The notes: generated by a model from the sequence alone, not told the origin. 64,000 nt of DNA from Salinispora tropica CNB-440 (GCF_000016425.1 NC_009380.1:2546144-2610143); one strand, 5' to 3'. Numbered from the stretch's first letter, positions 1-9,328 are shown. Numbers and translations: made by a program.

Positions 1-929
1 GCGGCCCGAGTAGTTTCCAACGGGCCTCGGAAGGCTCGATGACCCTGGTCGAGCACGTCCGCGAGCTGCGAAATCGGCTGTTCAAGGCGTCCCTGGCGAT
101 CCTGGTCGGCTTCGGTGTCGGCCTTTGGTTCGCCGGCCCGGTGCGCGGCATCCTGCAACGGCCATACTGCGAACTGCCGCAGGCAAAGACCACCGACGGG
201 GCCTGCGACTTCGTGCAGCTCGGTCCCGCCGACCTGTTCCTGCTTAACCTCAAGATCGGCCTGTGGGTGGGGCTGATCCTCGCCGCGCCGGTGTGGCTGT
301 ACCAGCTGTGGGCCTTCATCGCCCCCGGCCTGCACAAACACGAGCGGCGCTACGCGTACGTCTTCACCGCGCTCGCGGCACCGCTGTTCATCGCCGGCGC
401 GGTGCTGGCGTACTTCGTGACCTCCAAGGGCCTGGAGTTCCTGCTGGAGGTCTCCGGCCCCGAGATCAATACCACCCTCGACATCACCCGCTACGTCTCG
501 TTCGTCACCAACCTGATCCTGCTGTTCGGGGTGGCGTTCGAGTTCCCGCTGATCGTGTTGATGCTCAACTTCGTCGGCGTTACCAGCGCGAAGCGGTTGC
601 TGGGCTGGTGGCGGGTGGCGGTGTTCGTGTTCTTCGCCTTCGCTGCGGTGGTCACGCCCACGCCGGACCCGTTCGGTATGACCGCGTTGGCGCTGTGCCT
701 GTGCGCCCTCTACTTCGCGGCCGTCGGTGTCGCATTCCTCAACGACAAACGTCGGGGCCGCGGTAAGGAGATCTACGCCGGCCTCGCCGACGACGAGGTG
801 TCGCCGCTGAAGGAGGAGAACGACCCCGTCGAGGCGAGTGCCCCGGTTGGGGCGCCGGAATCGATCGCGGAGCCAGAGCCGGTCGTCAGGCCCGCGCCGA
901 TCGAGCGCCGGTACGACGACATGACCTGA
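1..929 (+). CDS. tatC: Sec-independent protein translocase TatC (5' partial)
   Basis: TatC is the polytopic membrane core of the twin-arginine translocase; with TatA/TatB it binds RR signal peptides and exports folded proteins. The reading frame stays open to the window edge and encodes a TatC-like N-terminus before the first visible ATG at 39, so the true start lies upstream. The motif EHVRELRNRLFK and the conserved FxxPL-type segment (FEFPLIVLML) are visible, with about six hydrophobic segments. The tail after residue ~250 is charged, proline-rich and cytoplasmic, as usual in actinobacteria. tatA, which usually precedes tatC, would lie outside the window. Confidence 0.95.
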   Translation, partial: GPSSFQRASEGSMTLVEHVRELRNRLFKASLAILVGFGVGLWFAGPVRGILQRPYCELPQAKTTDGACDFVQLGPADLFLLNLKIGLWVGLILAAPVWLYQLWAFIAPGLHKHERRYAYVFTALAAPLFIAGAVLAYFVTSKGLEFLLEVSGPEINTTLDITRYVSFVTNLILLFGVAFEFPLIVLMLNFVGVTSAKRLLGWWRVAVFVFFAFAAVVTPTPDPFGMTALALCLCALYFAAVGVAFLNDKRRGRGKEIYAGLADDEVSPLKEENDPVEASAPVGAPESIAEPEPVVRPAPIERRYDDMT

Positions 930-985
930 CGCTGCTGCCCCTGCCGTAGGCCAACGGGTGGGGTGCGGGCCCGGCCCCGTCCCGG

Positions 986-991
986 TACGGT
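986..991 (+). promoter_or_regulatory. -10 element of a leaderless promoter
   Basis: TACGGT lies exactly 7 bases before the GTG at 999. This spacing puts the transcription start at the start codon. No Shine-Dalgarno sequence is visible. Confidence 0.45.
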
Positions 992-998
992 GCACGCC

Positions 999-1919
999 GT
1001 GACCGCAGTCGATTTTACCGGTTCCGCTCGTCCGGTCGCCGTCCTGGCCAACCCGAGTGCCGGCCGTGGGCGCCATCGTGGACTGCTGCCCACGGTGGTG
1101 CACCGGCTGGCGGCCGGCGGTCACCCGGTACGGGTGCTTGACGCGCGGACTCCGGCACAGGCCCGGGCAGTCTGTCGTGCGGCAGTGGACGACGGCGCGG
1201 CAGCGCTGGTCGCGGTCGGCGGTGACGGCACCGTGCACCTGGCGCTACAGGCGGTGGCGGGTACTCCAGTGCCGTTCGCGGTGGTGCCGGCGGGGACCGG
1301 CAACGACTTCGCCGGTGACACCGGCTTCCCGGCCGACCCCCTCGCCGCGGCCGACGCGATCGCCGCGGCGCTGCGGCACGGCCGCTCCCACCCGATCGAC
1401 CTGGCCCGGGCCACCGCGGCGGACGGCACACAGCGGTGGTACGGGGCGGTGCTCGCGGCCGGCATTGACGCGATCATCAACGAGCGAGCCAACCGGATGC
1501 GGTGGCCTCGTGGCCCCCGCCGCTACGACCTGGCGATCCTGGTGGAGTTGTCCCGGCTGCGGCCCCGCCGCTACACGTTGCGCCTGGACGGGGTGACCTA
1601 CGAGCTGGACGCCGTCCTGGTGGCGGTCGGCAACTGCGCCAGCTACGGCGGTGGCATGCGGATCTGCCCCGCCGCCGACCCGACCGACGGGCTGCTCGAC
1701 GTGGTGGTGGGCGGGCGGTTCAACCGGCGTACGCTGCTGCGGGTGAAGTCCCGCATCTATCCGGGGACGCACGTTGACCACCCGCTGGTGCGCAGCTTCC
1801 AGGCGCGGACGGTGGAGGTGGCCGCCGCGGGCATCACCAGTTACGCCGACGGGGAGCGGGTGGCCGAACTACCGGTGACGATCACCGCGGCCCCGGCAGC
1901 GGTGCGGCTGCTGCGCTGA
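999..1919 (+). CDS. Diacylglycerol kinase-like lipid kinase (DAGK catalytic domain)
   Basis: This protein belongs to the DgkB/YegS/LCB5 lipid kinase family, which phosphorylates diacylglycerol or related lipids at the inner membrane. The nucleotide-binding GGDGT motif is at about residues 74-78, and PAGTGNDFA follows near residue 100; both are family signatures. Length is 306 residues, normal for the family. Start choice: GTG at 999 has a TAnnnT box 7 bases upstream; GTG at 990 and 963 are alternatives without a ribosome-binding site. It may be transcribed on its own, because it has its own promoter-like box after tatC. The lipid substrate cannot be told from sequence. Confidence 0.88.
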   Translation: MTAVDFTGSARPVAVLANPSAGRGRHRGLLPTVVHRLAAGGHPVRVLDARTPAQARAVCRAAVDDGAAALVAVGGDGTVHLALQAVAGTPVPFAVVPAGTGNDFAGDTGFPADPLAAADAIAAALRHGRSHPIDLARATAADGTQRWYGAVLAAGIDAIINERANRMRWPRGPRRYDLAILVELSRLRPRRYTLRLDGVTYELDAVLVAVGNCASYGGGMRICPAADPTDGLLDVVVGGRFNRRTLLRVKSRIYPGTHVDHPLVRSFQARTVEVAAAGITSYADGERVAELPVTITAAPAAVRLLR

Positions 1920-1926
1920 CCGCCGG

Positions 1927-2685
1927 TCAGCTCGGCACGGCCAGGTCCAGCACCGCGCCCAGCCCGTTCGGCCGGCCAGCCTCCCCGGGCGGGAGCACCA
2001 GCACCGCACAGCCGGCCGCCACCGCGCCCGCGTCGGCGGGGGTGTCGCCGACCATGAGCACCCGCTCCGGGTCGACGGCCAGCATCCCGCAGGCGTGCAG
2101 GAAGATGCCCGGGTCGGGCTTGCAGCGACCCACCTCGTACGACAGCACGTACCCGTCCACCAGATCGGCGAGTCCCCAGGCGGTAAAGAGTGGCCGGAGG
2201 TCGAAGCCGATGTTGCTGACCACCCCCACCCGCACCCCGGCGGCGCGTAGCGCGGTCAGGGTGGGGGCGGTATCCGGGTACGGCACCCACCCCTCCGGCA
2301 CCAGCAACCGCTCGTAGAGCGCGTCGGCGAACCCGTCGATACCGGCGTCGACTGTCGCGGCGAGTCCGGTGTATGCGCCGCGATGCGCATGTGGGTAGAG
2401 GTCCCGGTCGGCCCAGAGTTCGGCCAGCGCGGGCGGGACCCGGTGGGGCAGCGGCCCCCCGGCCCGTCCGGCGGTGAGTAGCCGGTCGGCGAGCGCGGTG
2501 GCGCGGATACGGTCCAGGGCGGTTCCACAGGCGGCAGCCGCCGCGGTCACCCAGGCAGTGGCCTCCTCCACCTGCGCGAGTGTGCCGTGGAAATCGAAGA
2601 GAACCGCTTCCACGGGCCGGCGGGATGCCGTCCGAACGGCACGACCCGGGGCGGATGTCTGGGCAGGTTCGGTACGGTCCGGCAC
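1927..2685 (-). CDS. HAD-superfamily hydrolase (phosphatase-like)
   Basis: This is a haloacid dehalogenase-type hydrolase of 252 residues, with motif I DFHGTL at about residues 31-36, a VVSNIG motif II and a VGDTPADAGA motif IV. The second motif-I position is His instead of the usual Asp, so the reaction may differ from a standard phosphomonoesterase. The cap domain (residues ~50-140) is helical. The start is set at GTG 2685 because TAGGGT lies 7 bases upstream on the minus strand; an in-frame start at 2775 would overlap the helY promoter. The substrate is unknown. It is divergent from helY. Confidence 0.82.
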   Translation of the reverse strand: MPDRTEPAQTSAPGRAVRTASRRPVEAVLFDFHGTLAQVEEATAWVTAAAAACGTALDRIRATALADRLLTAGRAGGPLPHRVPPALAELWADRDLYPHAHRGAYTGLAATVDAGIDGFADALYERLLVPEGWVPYPDTAPTLTALRAAGVRVGVVSNIGFDLRPLFTAWGLADLVDGYVLSYEVGRCKPDPGIFLHACGMLAVDPERVLMVGDTPADAGAVAAGCAVLVLPPGEAGRPNGLGAVLDLAVPS

Positions 2686-2692
2686 GCCGTGC

Positions 2693-2698
2693 ACCCTA
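2693..2698 (-). promoter_or_regulatory. -10 element of a leaderless promoter (HAD gene)
   Basis: TAGGGT on the minus strand is followed by 7 bases and the GTG start at 2685. It is paired back to back with the helY promoter. Confidence 0.5.
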
Positions 2699-2760
2699 CC
2701 GATCGCCCCGGACGGGTCCGGACGGGACGGCCTCGTGGGGCGTACCGGCGCGGCACGCAC

Positions 2761-2766
2761 TAATCT
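2761..2766 (+). promoter_or_regulatory. -10 element of a leaderless promoter (helY)
   Basis: TAATCT is followed by 7 bases and the ATG at 2774. There is no Shine-Dalgarno sequence before this ATG. Confidence 0.55.
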
Positions 2767-2773
2767 TGGTCCC

Positions 2774-5542
2774 ATGTCGAGCCCTGCCGAGCGGTACGCC
2801 GCGGCACGCCGCCGGGCCGCGCAGGCCCCCCTGTCCCCGGCGTTGGACGAGTTCGCCCTCGACCTCGGTGTCGACCTCGACGATTTCCAGCGGGAGGCGT
2901 GTCAGGCGTTGGAGCGCGGCAGCGGGGTCCTGGTCTGCGCCCCCACCGGCGCCGGCAAGACGGTCGTCGGTGAGTTCGCCGTCCACCTGGCACTGCGGGG
3001 TGGAACCTCGGCCGACACGGGCCGCCGCAAGTGTTTCTACACCACCCCGATCAAGGCGTTGTCAAATCAGAAGTACCACGATCTCGTCGACCGGCACGGC
3101 GCCGACCAGGTCGGGCTGCTCACCGGCGACAACGCGATCAACGGCGATGCGCCCGTGGTGGTGATGACCACCGAGGTACTGCGCAACATGCTCTACGCCG
3201 GTTCGGCGACCCTGGAGGGGCTGGCGTACGTGGTGATGGACGAGGTGCACTACCTCGCCGACCGGTTCCGCGGTGGCGTGTGGGAGGAGGTGATCATCCA
3301 CCTGCCCGCCTCGGTCACGCTGGTGTCGCTGTCGGCGACGGTGTCCAACGCGGAGGAGTTCGCCGACTGGCTGGTCACCGTGCGGGGCGAGACCGAGGTC
3401 GTGGTCAGCGAGCACCGGCCGGTGCCGTTGTGGCAACACATGCTCGTTGGCCGGCGGATGTTCGACCTGTTCCACGACGCCGATGCCGCGCGCAAACACG
3501 ATGTGCATCCGGAGTTGCTGCGCTACACCCGGGACACGCTGCGCCGCCTCGAGTCGGGGGAGGGACGCGGTGCCGGCCCGGGTGGTCGGCGTGGGCCGCG
3601 CTGGCGGGGGCCGATGCGTCCGGACATCGTTGATCGGCTCGACCGGGAGGGGTTGCTGCCGGCGATCCTGTTTATCTTCAGCCGTGCCGGCTGCGACGCG
3701 GCGGTACAGCAGTGTCTCGCCGCCGGACTGCGGCTCACCGGCCCGGAAGAGCGGGCCGAGATCCGCCGGGTGGTGGAGAGCCGGATCACCACGATCCCCG
3801 GCGAAGACCTGTCGGTGCTCGGCTACTGGGACTGGCTGGACGGGCTGGAGCGGGGCCTCGCCGCGCACCACGCCGGCATGCTGCCGGCGTTCAAGGAGGT
3901 CGTCGAGGAGCTGTTTGTCCGCGGGCTGGTGAAGGCGGTGTTCGCCACCGAGACCCTTGCGCTGGGCATCAACATGCCGGCCCGCTGCGTGGTGTTGGAA
4001 CGCCTGGTCAAGTACAACGGCGAGGCCCACGTGGACCTGACGCCCGGCGAGTACACGCAGCTCACCGGCCGAGCCGGCCGCCGCGGTATCGACGTGGAGG
4101 GGCACGCCGTGGTGGTCTGGTCGCCGGAGACCGACCCGCGGCACGTGGCCGGTCTCGCATCCACCCGTACGTACCCGCTGCGGTCGAGTTTCCGGCCGTC
4201 GTACAACATGGCCGTCAACCTGGTGGGCAGCGTGGGCGCGGAGCCAGCCCGGGCGTTGCTGGAGTCCTCCTTCGCGCAGTTCCAGGCGGACCGGTCGGTG
4301 GTGGGGCTGGCGCGGCAGGTCCAGCGCAATACCGAGACGGTTCAGGCGTACGGCGCGGAGGCGGCCTGCCAGCACGGTGACTTCGACGCCTACTTCGCGA
4401 TCCGGGTGGCGATCGCCGACCGGGAGCGGGAGCTGGCCCGGCAGGGGCAGAGCCAGCGGAAGGCGGCGGCGGTCGTCTCGCTGGAGCGGCTGCGGGTCGG
4501 CGACGTGATTCGGGTGCCGTCCGGCCGGCGGGCTGGCCTTGCGGTGGTGCTGGACCCGGCGGCCGCCGGCTTCGGGGAGCCCCGTCCGTTGGTTCTGACC
4601 CAGGATCGCTGGGCGGGCCGGGTCGGCCCGGGCGACTTCACCACTCCGGCGGAGGTACTCACCCGGATTCGGGTGCCAAAACACTTCAATCACCGCTCCC
4701 CGGCCGCGCGACGGGACCTGGCCGCCGCGGTCAGCGGAACCGGGTTGAACCGGCACGGCGGCCGGCGGGGCGGCCGGTCGCGGCGCGGTGCTGGGGAGGA
4801 TGACCGGCTCGTGCAGCTCCGCGCCGAGCTGCGCCGCCACCCGTGCCACGCCTGCCCGGAGCGGGAGGAGCACGCCCGCTGGGCGGAGCGTCGCCGCCGG
4901 TTGGAGAAGGACACCCAGGAGCTGCGGCAGCGGGTGACGGGCCGTACCGGCTCCTTGGCCCGCACCTTCGACCGGATCGTGGCGTTGTTGACGGCCCGCG
5001 GCTACCTCGCCTCCGACGGGGGCGTCACCGACGCCGGTCGGATGTTGAGCCGGATCTGGACGGAGGCGGACCTGCTGGTCGCTGAGTGCCTGCGTCGTGG
5101 CGTGTGGAGTGGGCTCAGTCCGGCCGAGTTGGCGGCGGCGGTGTCGGTGGTGGTCTTCGAGGCCCGCCGGGACGTTGACGAGCGCGCATCGCTGCCGCGG
5201 GGCGCGGTGGCGACGGCGGTCGACGAGACGTTGAAGCTGTGGGGGGAGATCGAGGCCGACGAGGCGGCACAGGGGTTGACCGTGACCCGGGAGCCGGATC
5301 TCGGCTTCGCCTGGCCGGTCTACCGCTGGGCCCGCGGGGAACCACTCGCGAAGGTCCTCGTCAGCGGCCACATCGATGGCGAGATGCCGGCCGGCGACTT
5401 CGTCCGCTGGGCTCGGCAGGTGGTGGACCTGCTCGGTCAGCTGGCCGATTCCGGCGGCGCCTCGGCTGAGCTGCGCAGCACCGCACGACAGGCCATCGTC
5501 GCGGTGAACCGTGGGGTGCTCTCCTACCAGGCCACCGCCTGA
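2774..5542 (+). CDS. helY: HelY-type DEVH-box RNA/DNA helicase (Ski2/Mtr4-like)
   Basis: This is a 922-residue superfamily 2 helicase of the actinobacterial HelY family, related to Ski2/Mtr4 RNA helicases. The Walker A motif APTGAGKT is at residues 56-63 and the DEVH box at 156-159. SLSAT (motif III) and QLTGRAGRRG (motif VI) follow. The C-terminal half is the family-specific DSHCT-like region. The ATG at 2774 is chosen because of the leaderless promoter box; the open frame extends upstream only through the HAD promoter. A role in RNA turnover or repair is assumed from the family. The long minus-strand frame opposite is a GC-bias shadow. Confidence 0.93.
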   Translation: MSSPAERYAAARRRAAQAPLSPALDEFALDLGVDLDDFQREACQALERGSGVLVCAPTGAGKTVVGEFAVHLALRGGTSADTGRRKCFYTTPIKALSNQKYHDLVDRHGADQVGLLTGDNAINGDAPVVVMTTEVLRNMLYAGSATLEGLAYVVMDEVHYLADRFRGGVWEEVIIHLPASVTLVSLSATVSNAEEFADWLVTVRGETEVVVSEHRPVPLWQHMLVGRRMFDLFHDADAARKHDVHPELLRYTRDTLRRLESGEGRGAGPGGRRGPRWRGPMRPDIVDRLDREGLLPAILFIFSRAGCDAAVQQCLAAGLRLTGPEERAEIRRVVESRITTIPGEDLSVLGYWDWLDGLERGLAAHHAGMLPAFKEVVEELFVRGLVKAVFATETLALGINMPARCVVLERLVKYNGEAHVDLTPGEYTQLTGRAGRRGIDVEGHAVVVWSPETDPRHVAGLASTRTYPLRSSFRPSYNMAVNLVGSVGAEPARALLESSFAQFQADRSVVGLARQVQRNTETVQAYGAEAACQHGDFDAYFAIRVAIADRERELARQGQSQRKAAAVVSLERLRVGDVIRVPSGRRAGLAVVLDPAAAGFGEPRPLVLTQDRWAGRVGPGDFTTPAEVLTRIRVPKHFNHRSPAARRDLAAAVSGTGLNRHGGRRGGRSRRGAGEDDRLVQLRAELRRHPCHACPEREEHARWAERRRRLEKDTQELRQRVTGRTGSLARTFDRIVALLTARGYLASDGGVTDAGRMLSRIWTEADLLVAECLRRGVWSGLSPAELAAAVSVVVFEARRDVDERASLPRGAVATAVDETLKLWGEIEADEAAQGLTVTREPDLGFAWPVYRWARGEPLAKVLVSGHIDGEMPAGDFVRWARQVVDLLGQLADSGGASAELRSTARQAIVAVNRGVLSYQATA

Positions 5543-5615
5543 CGACGTACGTCGCGGCCGGTAGCGCGGCGTTCCGTGCATCGCGCACCGCCCGCGCTGC
5601 GCCGCTGGGCGGCGG

Positions 5616-6533
5616 TCAGTCGGTGCGGGCGGCCAGGGCGTCGACCAGGCGCCGGACGGCGCCAGCGAGGTTCCACCGCTCGGCGAGCTCGAGCAGCCGA
5701 TCGGGGTCGGCCGGTGTGGCCGGCAGGTCGGTGGGCAGGGCGGGCAGTGGCACATCGAGGGCGACCCGGACCACCGTCGGGGCGACGGCCAGGTAGTCCC
5801 GCGCGGCGGTGAGTTTCGTCCGAAGCCCCGGCGCGAAGCCAGCGTCCGGGTCGTCCAGGGCGGCGAGCACGCCAGCGATGTCGCCGTGTCGGTCAACGAG
5901 CCGGGCCGCGGTCTTCTCGCCGACGCCGGGCACGCCCGGCAGCCCGTCGCTGGGGTCACCGCGCAGCGCGGCGAAGTCGGCGTAGCGGGCGGCGGGCACC
6001 CCGTATCGGGCCTGGACCGCGGCGTCGTCGCAGTCTGCCAGCTTGGCCACCCCCCGCCCGACGTAGAGCAGCCGCACCCCGCGGGCGTCATCGACCAACT
6101 GGAACAGGTCGCGGTCACCGGAGACCACCTCGACGGGGCCCGGCTGGGTGACCGAGAGGGTGCCGAGCACGTCGTCGGCCTCGTAGCCGGTGGCGCCGAC
6201 GGTGGTGATGCCGAGCGCGTCGAGCACGTCGAGGATCAGCGGGACCTGCGGGCTCAGTGTGTCGGGGACCACCTCACCCCCCTCCGGCGCCACCCGGTGC
6301 GCCTTGTACGAGGGCAGTAGGGCCACCCGCCACTCGGGTCGCCAGTCGTGGTCCATCGCGCACACCATCCGGTCCGGCCGGCGGGTGCGGATCAGGCTCG
6401 CCAACATGTCGAGGAAGCCGCGGACGGCGTTGACCGGTTGACCGTCGGGCCCGACGGCGGCGGACTCGGGGATGCCGAAGTATGCCCGGAAGTAGAGGCT
6501 GGGCGCGTCCACGAGCATGAGCGGGGCTGGCAT
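5616..6533 (-). CDS. 5'-3' exonuclease (FEN/Pol I N-terminal-like)
   Basis: This stand-alone flap-endonuclease-type 5'-3' exonuclease has 305 residues and corresponds to the N-terminal domain of DNA polymerase I. Visible are the N-terminal metal ligand region LMLVDAPSLYFRAYFG, the YEADDVLGTL acidic cluster near residues 115-125 and the helix-hairpin-helix GLPGVPGVGEKTA near 180-195. It would trim RNA primers or flaps in replication and repair. The start at ATG 6533 is favoured because CAGGCT lies 7 bases upstream; an alternative ATG is at 6563. Convergent with helY. Confidence 0.92.
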   Translation of the reverse strand: MPAPLMLVDAPSLYFRAYFGIPESAAVGPDGQPVNAVRGFLDMLASLIRTRRPDRMVCAMDHDWRPEWRVALLPSYKAHRVAPEGGEVVPDTLSPQVPLILDVLDALGITTVGATGYEADDVLGTLSVTQPGPVEVVSGDRDLFQLVDDARGVRLLYVGRGVAKLADCDDAAVQARYGVPAARYADFAALRGDPSDGLPGVPGVGEKTAARLVDRHGDIAGVLAALDDPDAGFAPGLRTKLTAARDYLAVAPTVVRVALDVPLPALPTDLPATPADPDRLLELAERWNLAGAVRRLVDALAARTD

Positions 6534-6704
6534 GCCCGACAGCCTGGCACACCGCACCGACATGGTGGTGGACGACGGCAGCGGGGGCCGGTCGGTGGTG
6601 CCCGCTGCGCGTTCCGTGCCGCCGGGGGGTGGGGGTGAGCCGAACGACCGTTAAGCTAGGCGGGTGCGACGGCTCAACCCCACCCCCACGGAGCTCATCA
6701 ACCC

Positions 6705-7847
6705 ATGACTGTCGACCGGATCCTCCCCACCGACGAGGCCCACGACCTGTTGGACCTGGCCACCGAACTCGCTGACCGGGAGCTCGCGCCGAAGGCCGCC
6801 GACCACGAGGAGCGCGCCGAGTTCCCCCGGGAGGTGCTGCGTACCCTGGGTCGGTCGGGCCTGCTCGGCTTGCCGTACGCGGAGGAGTACGGCGGCGCCG
6901 CCCAGCCGTACGAGGTGTACCTACAGGTGCTGGAGATCCTCGCCAGCCGCTGGCTCGCGGTCGCCGAGGCAATCAGCGTCCACACCCTGTCCTGCTTCCC
7001 GCTCGCCGAGTACGGCACGGCGCAGCAGCGGAAGCTGCTGCCCGATCTGATCGGTGGGGAGCTGCTGGGCGCGTACTGCCTGTCCGAGCCGCAGGGCGGT
7101 TCGGATGCCGCACATCTGACCACTCGGGCCGTCCCCGAGGGGGAGGAGTACATCGTCTCCGGTACGAAGGCGTGGATCACGCACGCTCACGTGGCGGACT
7201 TCTACAACATCTTCTGCCGTACCGGCGGTGCCGGGGCGCGGGGAATCTCCTGTCTGCTCGCCGACCGGAATATGCCCGGGATCGAGCCGCAGCTGGCGGA
7301 GCGCACGATGGGACTGCATGCTTCCCCGGTGGCGCAGGTCGTCTTCGATGGAACGCGGGTGCCGGCGGAGCGGTTGATCGGCGGGGAGGGCAAGGGCTTC
7401 GGCATCGCGATGTCCGCGCTGGACTCTGGCCGGCTGGGGATCGCCGCCTGCGCGGTTGGCCTGGCGCAGGCGGCGCTGGACTACGCGGTCGGCTATGCCC
7501 GGGAGCGGCAGCAGTTCGGTCGGGCGATCGTTGACTTCCAGGGGTTGGGATTCCTGCTCGCCGATGCCGCCACCCAGATTTCGGCGGCCCGGGCGCTGAT
7601 GCTGGCGGCGGCCCGGCTGCGAGACGCCGGCCGGCCCTACTCGATCGAGGCGGCGAAGGCGAAGCTGTTCGCCACCGACGTGGCGATGCGGGTGACCACC
7701 GACGCGGTGCAGGTGCTGGGTGGCGCTGGCTACGTCGCTGATCACCCGGTGGAGCGGTACATGCGGGAGGCGAAGGTACTCCAGATTGTTGAGGGGACCA
7801 ACCAGATCCAGCGCTTGGTGATCTCCCGCGCGCTGGCGAAGGGCTGA
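6705..7847 (+). CDS. Acyl-CoA dehydrogenase
   Basis: This is a flavin-dependent acyl-CoA dehydrogenase of 380 residues, the family's usual length. It has the CLSEPQGGSDAAHL flavin/substrate signature, the middle beta domain, and the C-terminal motif QVLGGAGYVADHPVERYMREAKVLQIVEGTNQIQR. The Glu in IVEGTNQ matches the catalytic base position in short-chain members. GGAG at 6690-6693 is a weak ribosome-binding site. The nearby lysine operon ends in crotonyl-CoA-level intermediates, so a link to short-chain acyl-CoA metabolism is possible, but that is inference; the gene is separated by unrelated genes. Confidence 0.93.
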   Translation: MTVDRILPTDEAHDLLDLATELADRELAPKAADHEERAEFPREVLRTLGRSGLLGLPYAEEYGGAAQPYEVYLQVLEILASRWLAVAEAISVHTLSCFPLAEYGTAQQRKLLPDLIGGELLGAYCLSEPQGGSDAAHLTTRAVPEGEEYIVSGTKAWITHAHVADFYNIFCRTGGAGARGISCLLADRNMPGIEPQLAERTMGLHASPVAQVVFDGTRVPAERLIGGEGKGFGIAMSALDSGRLGIAACAVGLAQAALDYAVGYARERQQFGRAIVDFQGLGFLLADAATQISAARALMLAAARLRDAGRPYSIEAAKAKLFATDVAMRVTTDAVQVLGGAGYVADHPVERYMREAKVLQIVEGTNQIQRLVISRALAKG

Positions 7848-7915
7848 CGGTAGTTCGGGCTCGCGGCTGCGACGCTGTTCCGGCGCCCAGCGTCGCGTGG
7901 CGGGCCTTTTCCCGG

Positions 7916-7921
7916 TAGGTT
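7916..7921 (+). promoter_or_regulatory. -10 element of a leaderless promoter (AsnC regulator)
   Basis: TAGGTT is followed by exactly 7 bases and the GTG at 7929. Confidence 0.5.
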
Positions 7922-7928
7922 GCTCGCC

Positions 7929-8426
7929 GTGGAGGAGATCGACCGGGCCATCGTCGCGGAACTGGCCGTGGACGGCCGGCTGTCATATACCGACCTCGCG
8001 GAGCGGGTGGGGCTGTCGGTCTCCGCGGTGCACCAGCGGGTCCGCCGGCTGGAGCAGCGCGGGGTCATCGGCGGGTATGCGGCACGGGTGTCCTTCGAGG
8101 CGCTGGATCTGCCGCTGACGGCATTTGTGGCGATTCGACCGTTTGATCCCTCGCAACCGGATGACGCGCCGGAGCGGCTGGCCCACCTGCCGGAGATCGA
8201 CTCGTGTTACTCGGTCGCGGGCGAGGACTTTTACCTGCTGTTGCTGCGGGTGGCCGGGCCGACAGACCTGGAGCGGGTGCTCCAGGAGATCCGGATGGCG
8301 GCGAGTGTGACCACGCGGACGACGGTGGTGTTGTCGACGCCGTACGAGAGCCGCCCGCCGCGGATCAGTGCCGAGGTGTCTGGGCGGTTGCGGCCGAGGG
8401 GACCGGCTGGTTCCACCGAAGGATGA
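7929..8426 (+). CDS. Lrp/AsnC family transcriptional regulator
   Basis: The protein (165 residues) has an N-terminal winged helix-turn-helix (residues ~3-60, DGRLSYTDLAERVGLS...VHQRVRRLEQRGVI) and a C-terminal ligand-binding RAM/AsnC domain. Such proteins sense amino acids or related small molecules and act as octamers or dimers on DNA. GTG 7929 is chosen from the leaderless promoter. Its 3' end overlaps the end of the convergent phosphatase gene by about 60 bases. It lies 1 kb from the lysine catabolism block and could be its regulator; this is only positional. Confidence 0.9.
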   Translation: MEEIDRAIVAELAVDGRLSYTDLAERVGLSVSAVHQRVRRLEQRGVIGGYAARVSFEALDLPLTAFVAIRPFDPSQPDDAPERLAHLPEIDSCYSVAGEDFYLLLLRVAGPTDLERVLQEIRMAASVTTRTTVVLSTPYESRPPRISAEVSGRLRPRGPAGSTEG

Positions 8427-8967
8427 CCTGCCGACCGTGTTCGTGGCCGAGCAGGCTGACGGTCGCGGTTTCCAGCCGGAACAGCGCCCCGGCGGAGGGC
8501 GGTAGGCCGAGCCACCGGGCGGTGAGTACCCGGAGGCTGTGTGCGTGTCCAACCAGGGCGACGGTGCCGTGGTCGAGGACGGGACCCAGCCGGGCGAGGA
8601 GTCGGTCGAGCCGCTCGCCGACCTGGCTGGGAGACTCGCCACCAGGGCAGCCGTCGGTCCAGAGGTTCCAGCCGGGCTGCTCTGCGCGGACCTCGGCGGT
8701 GGTGCGGCCCTCGACTTCGCCGTAGTTCCACTCAGCGAGATCGTTGTCCGTCCCGGTTGGGGTGAGGCCGGCGAGCTGCGCGGTCCGCACCGCGCGGGCG
8801 CAGGGGCTGGTCAGGACGGCGGCGAAGCGCCGGCCGGTGAGCATCGGGCCGAGCGCGCGAGCCTGCCGTTCGCCGTCGGGAGTCAGCGCGAGGTCGGTGT
8901 ACGAGGTGTGCCGTCGGCGGGCGCTCCAGGTGGTTTCGCCGTGTCGGATGAGGAGAAGCTCGCCCAT
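8365..8967 (-). CDS. Histidine phosphatase family protein (phosphoglycerate mutase-like)
   Basis: The catalytic RHGE motif is at residues 8-11 (LLLIRHGETTWS). The second His is in LVGHAHSLRVL, and the Arg and Glu of the active site are visible (TSPCARAVRTAQ, EWNYGEVEGRT). Length is 200 residues. Members are phosphatases or mutases on small phosphorylated substrates; the substrate here is not predictable. ATG 8967 is chosen; a TTG in frame at 8979 is the alternative. The 3' end overlaps the convergent AsnC gene. Confidence 0.9.
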   Translation of the reverse strand: MGELLLIRHGETTWSARRRHTSYTDLALTPDGERQARALGPMLTGRRFAAVLTSPCARAVRTAQLAGLTPTGTDNDLAEWNYGEVEGRTTAEVRAEQPGWNLWTDGCPGGESPSQVGERLDRLLARLGPVLDHGTVALVGHAHSLRVLTARWLGLPPSAGALFRLETATVSLLGHEHGRQVILRWNQPVPSAATAQTPRH

Positions 8968-9123
8968 GCGTTCAGTCAACCACCGATCCCGTCACTCTTC
9001 CTGGCTAGTGTCCTAGGATGCAATACGCGTTGTGCCCCCACACACCAAGCCCGACGAATAGCCATCGGCAGCACGGGAAACCCTGGTGTCGATGGCCGGA
9101 ACGCCACGATAGGGGGAGCGGAG

Positions 9124-9321
9124 ATGGGCTTCGCCACCAAGACGAAGAACATGGTGGACGAGCTGACCGGCGCCGCCAAGGAGCGGGTGGGCGATGTCTG
9201 CGGTGACGAGCGACTGCGGGTCGAAGGGGTCCGGCAGCGGGGCGACGCCCGTGCTCGTCAGGCCCGGGAGGAGCGCGCTGAGCGGTCGGATCGTGGCTTG
9301 GATCGGACCGGGGCGCGGTGA
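9124..9321 (+). CDS. CsbD family stress protein
   Basis: This is a small, very hydrophilic protein of 65 residues. The N-terminal half MGFATKTKNMVDELTGAAKE matches the CsbD pattern of a short helix followed by a charged GxxxERVGD repeat; the C-terminus is Arg/Glu-rich. CsbD proteins are induced by general stress in many bacteria, but the biochemical role is unknown. A purine-rich ribosome-binding site (GGGGGAGCGGAG) directly precedes ATG 9124. A strong terminator follows. Confidence 0.85.
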   Translation: MGFATKTKNMVDELTGAAKERVGDVCGDERLRVEGVRQRGDARARQAREERAERSDRGLDRTGAR

Positions 9322-9328
9322 CGTGACC

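Noticed and set aside
3062-6118. Minus-strand open frame of 1018 codons opposite helY
   Set aside because: It lies antisense to a conserved helicase and has low-complexity Arg/Pro/His composition typical of GC-bias shadow frames.
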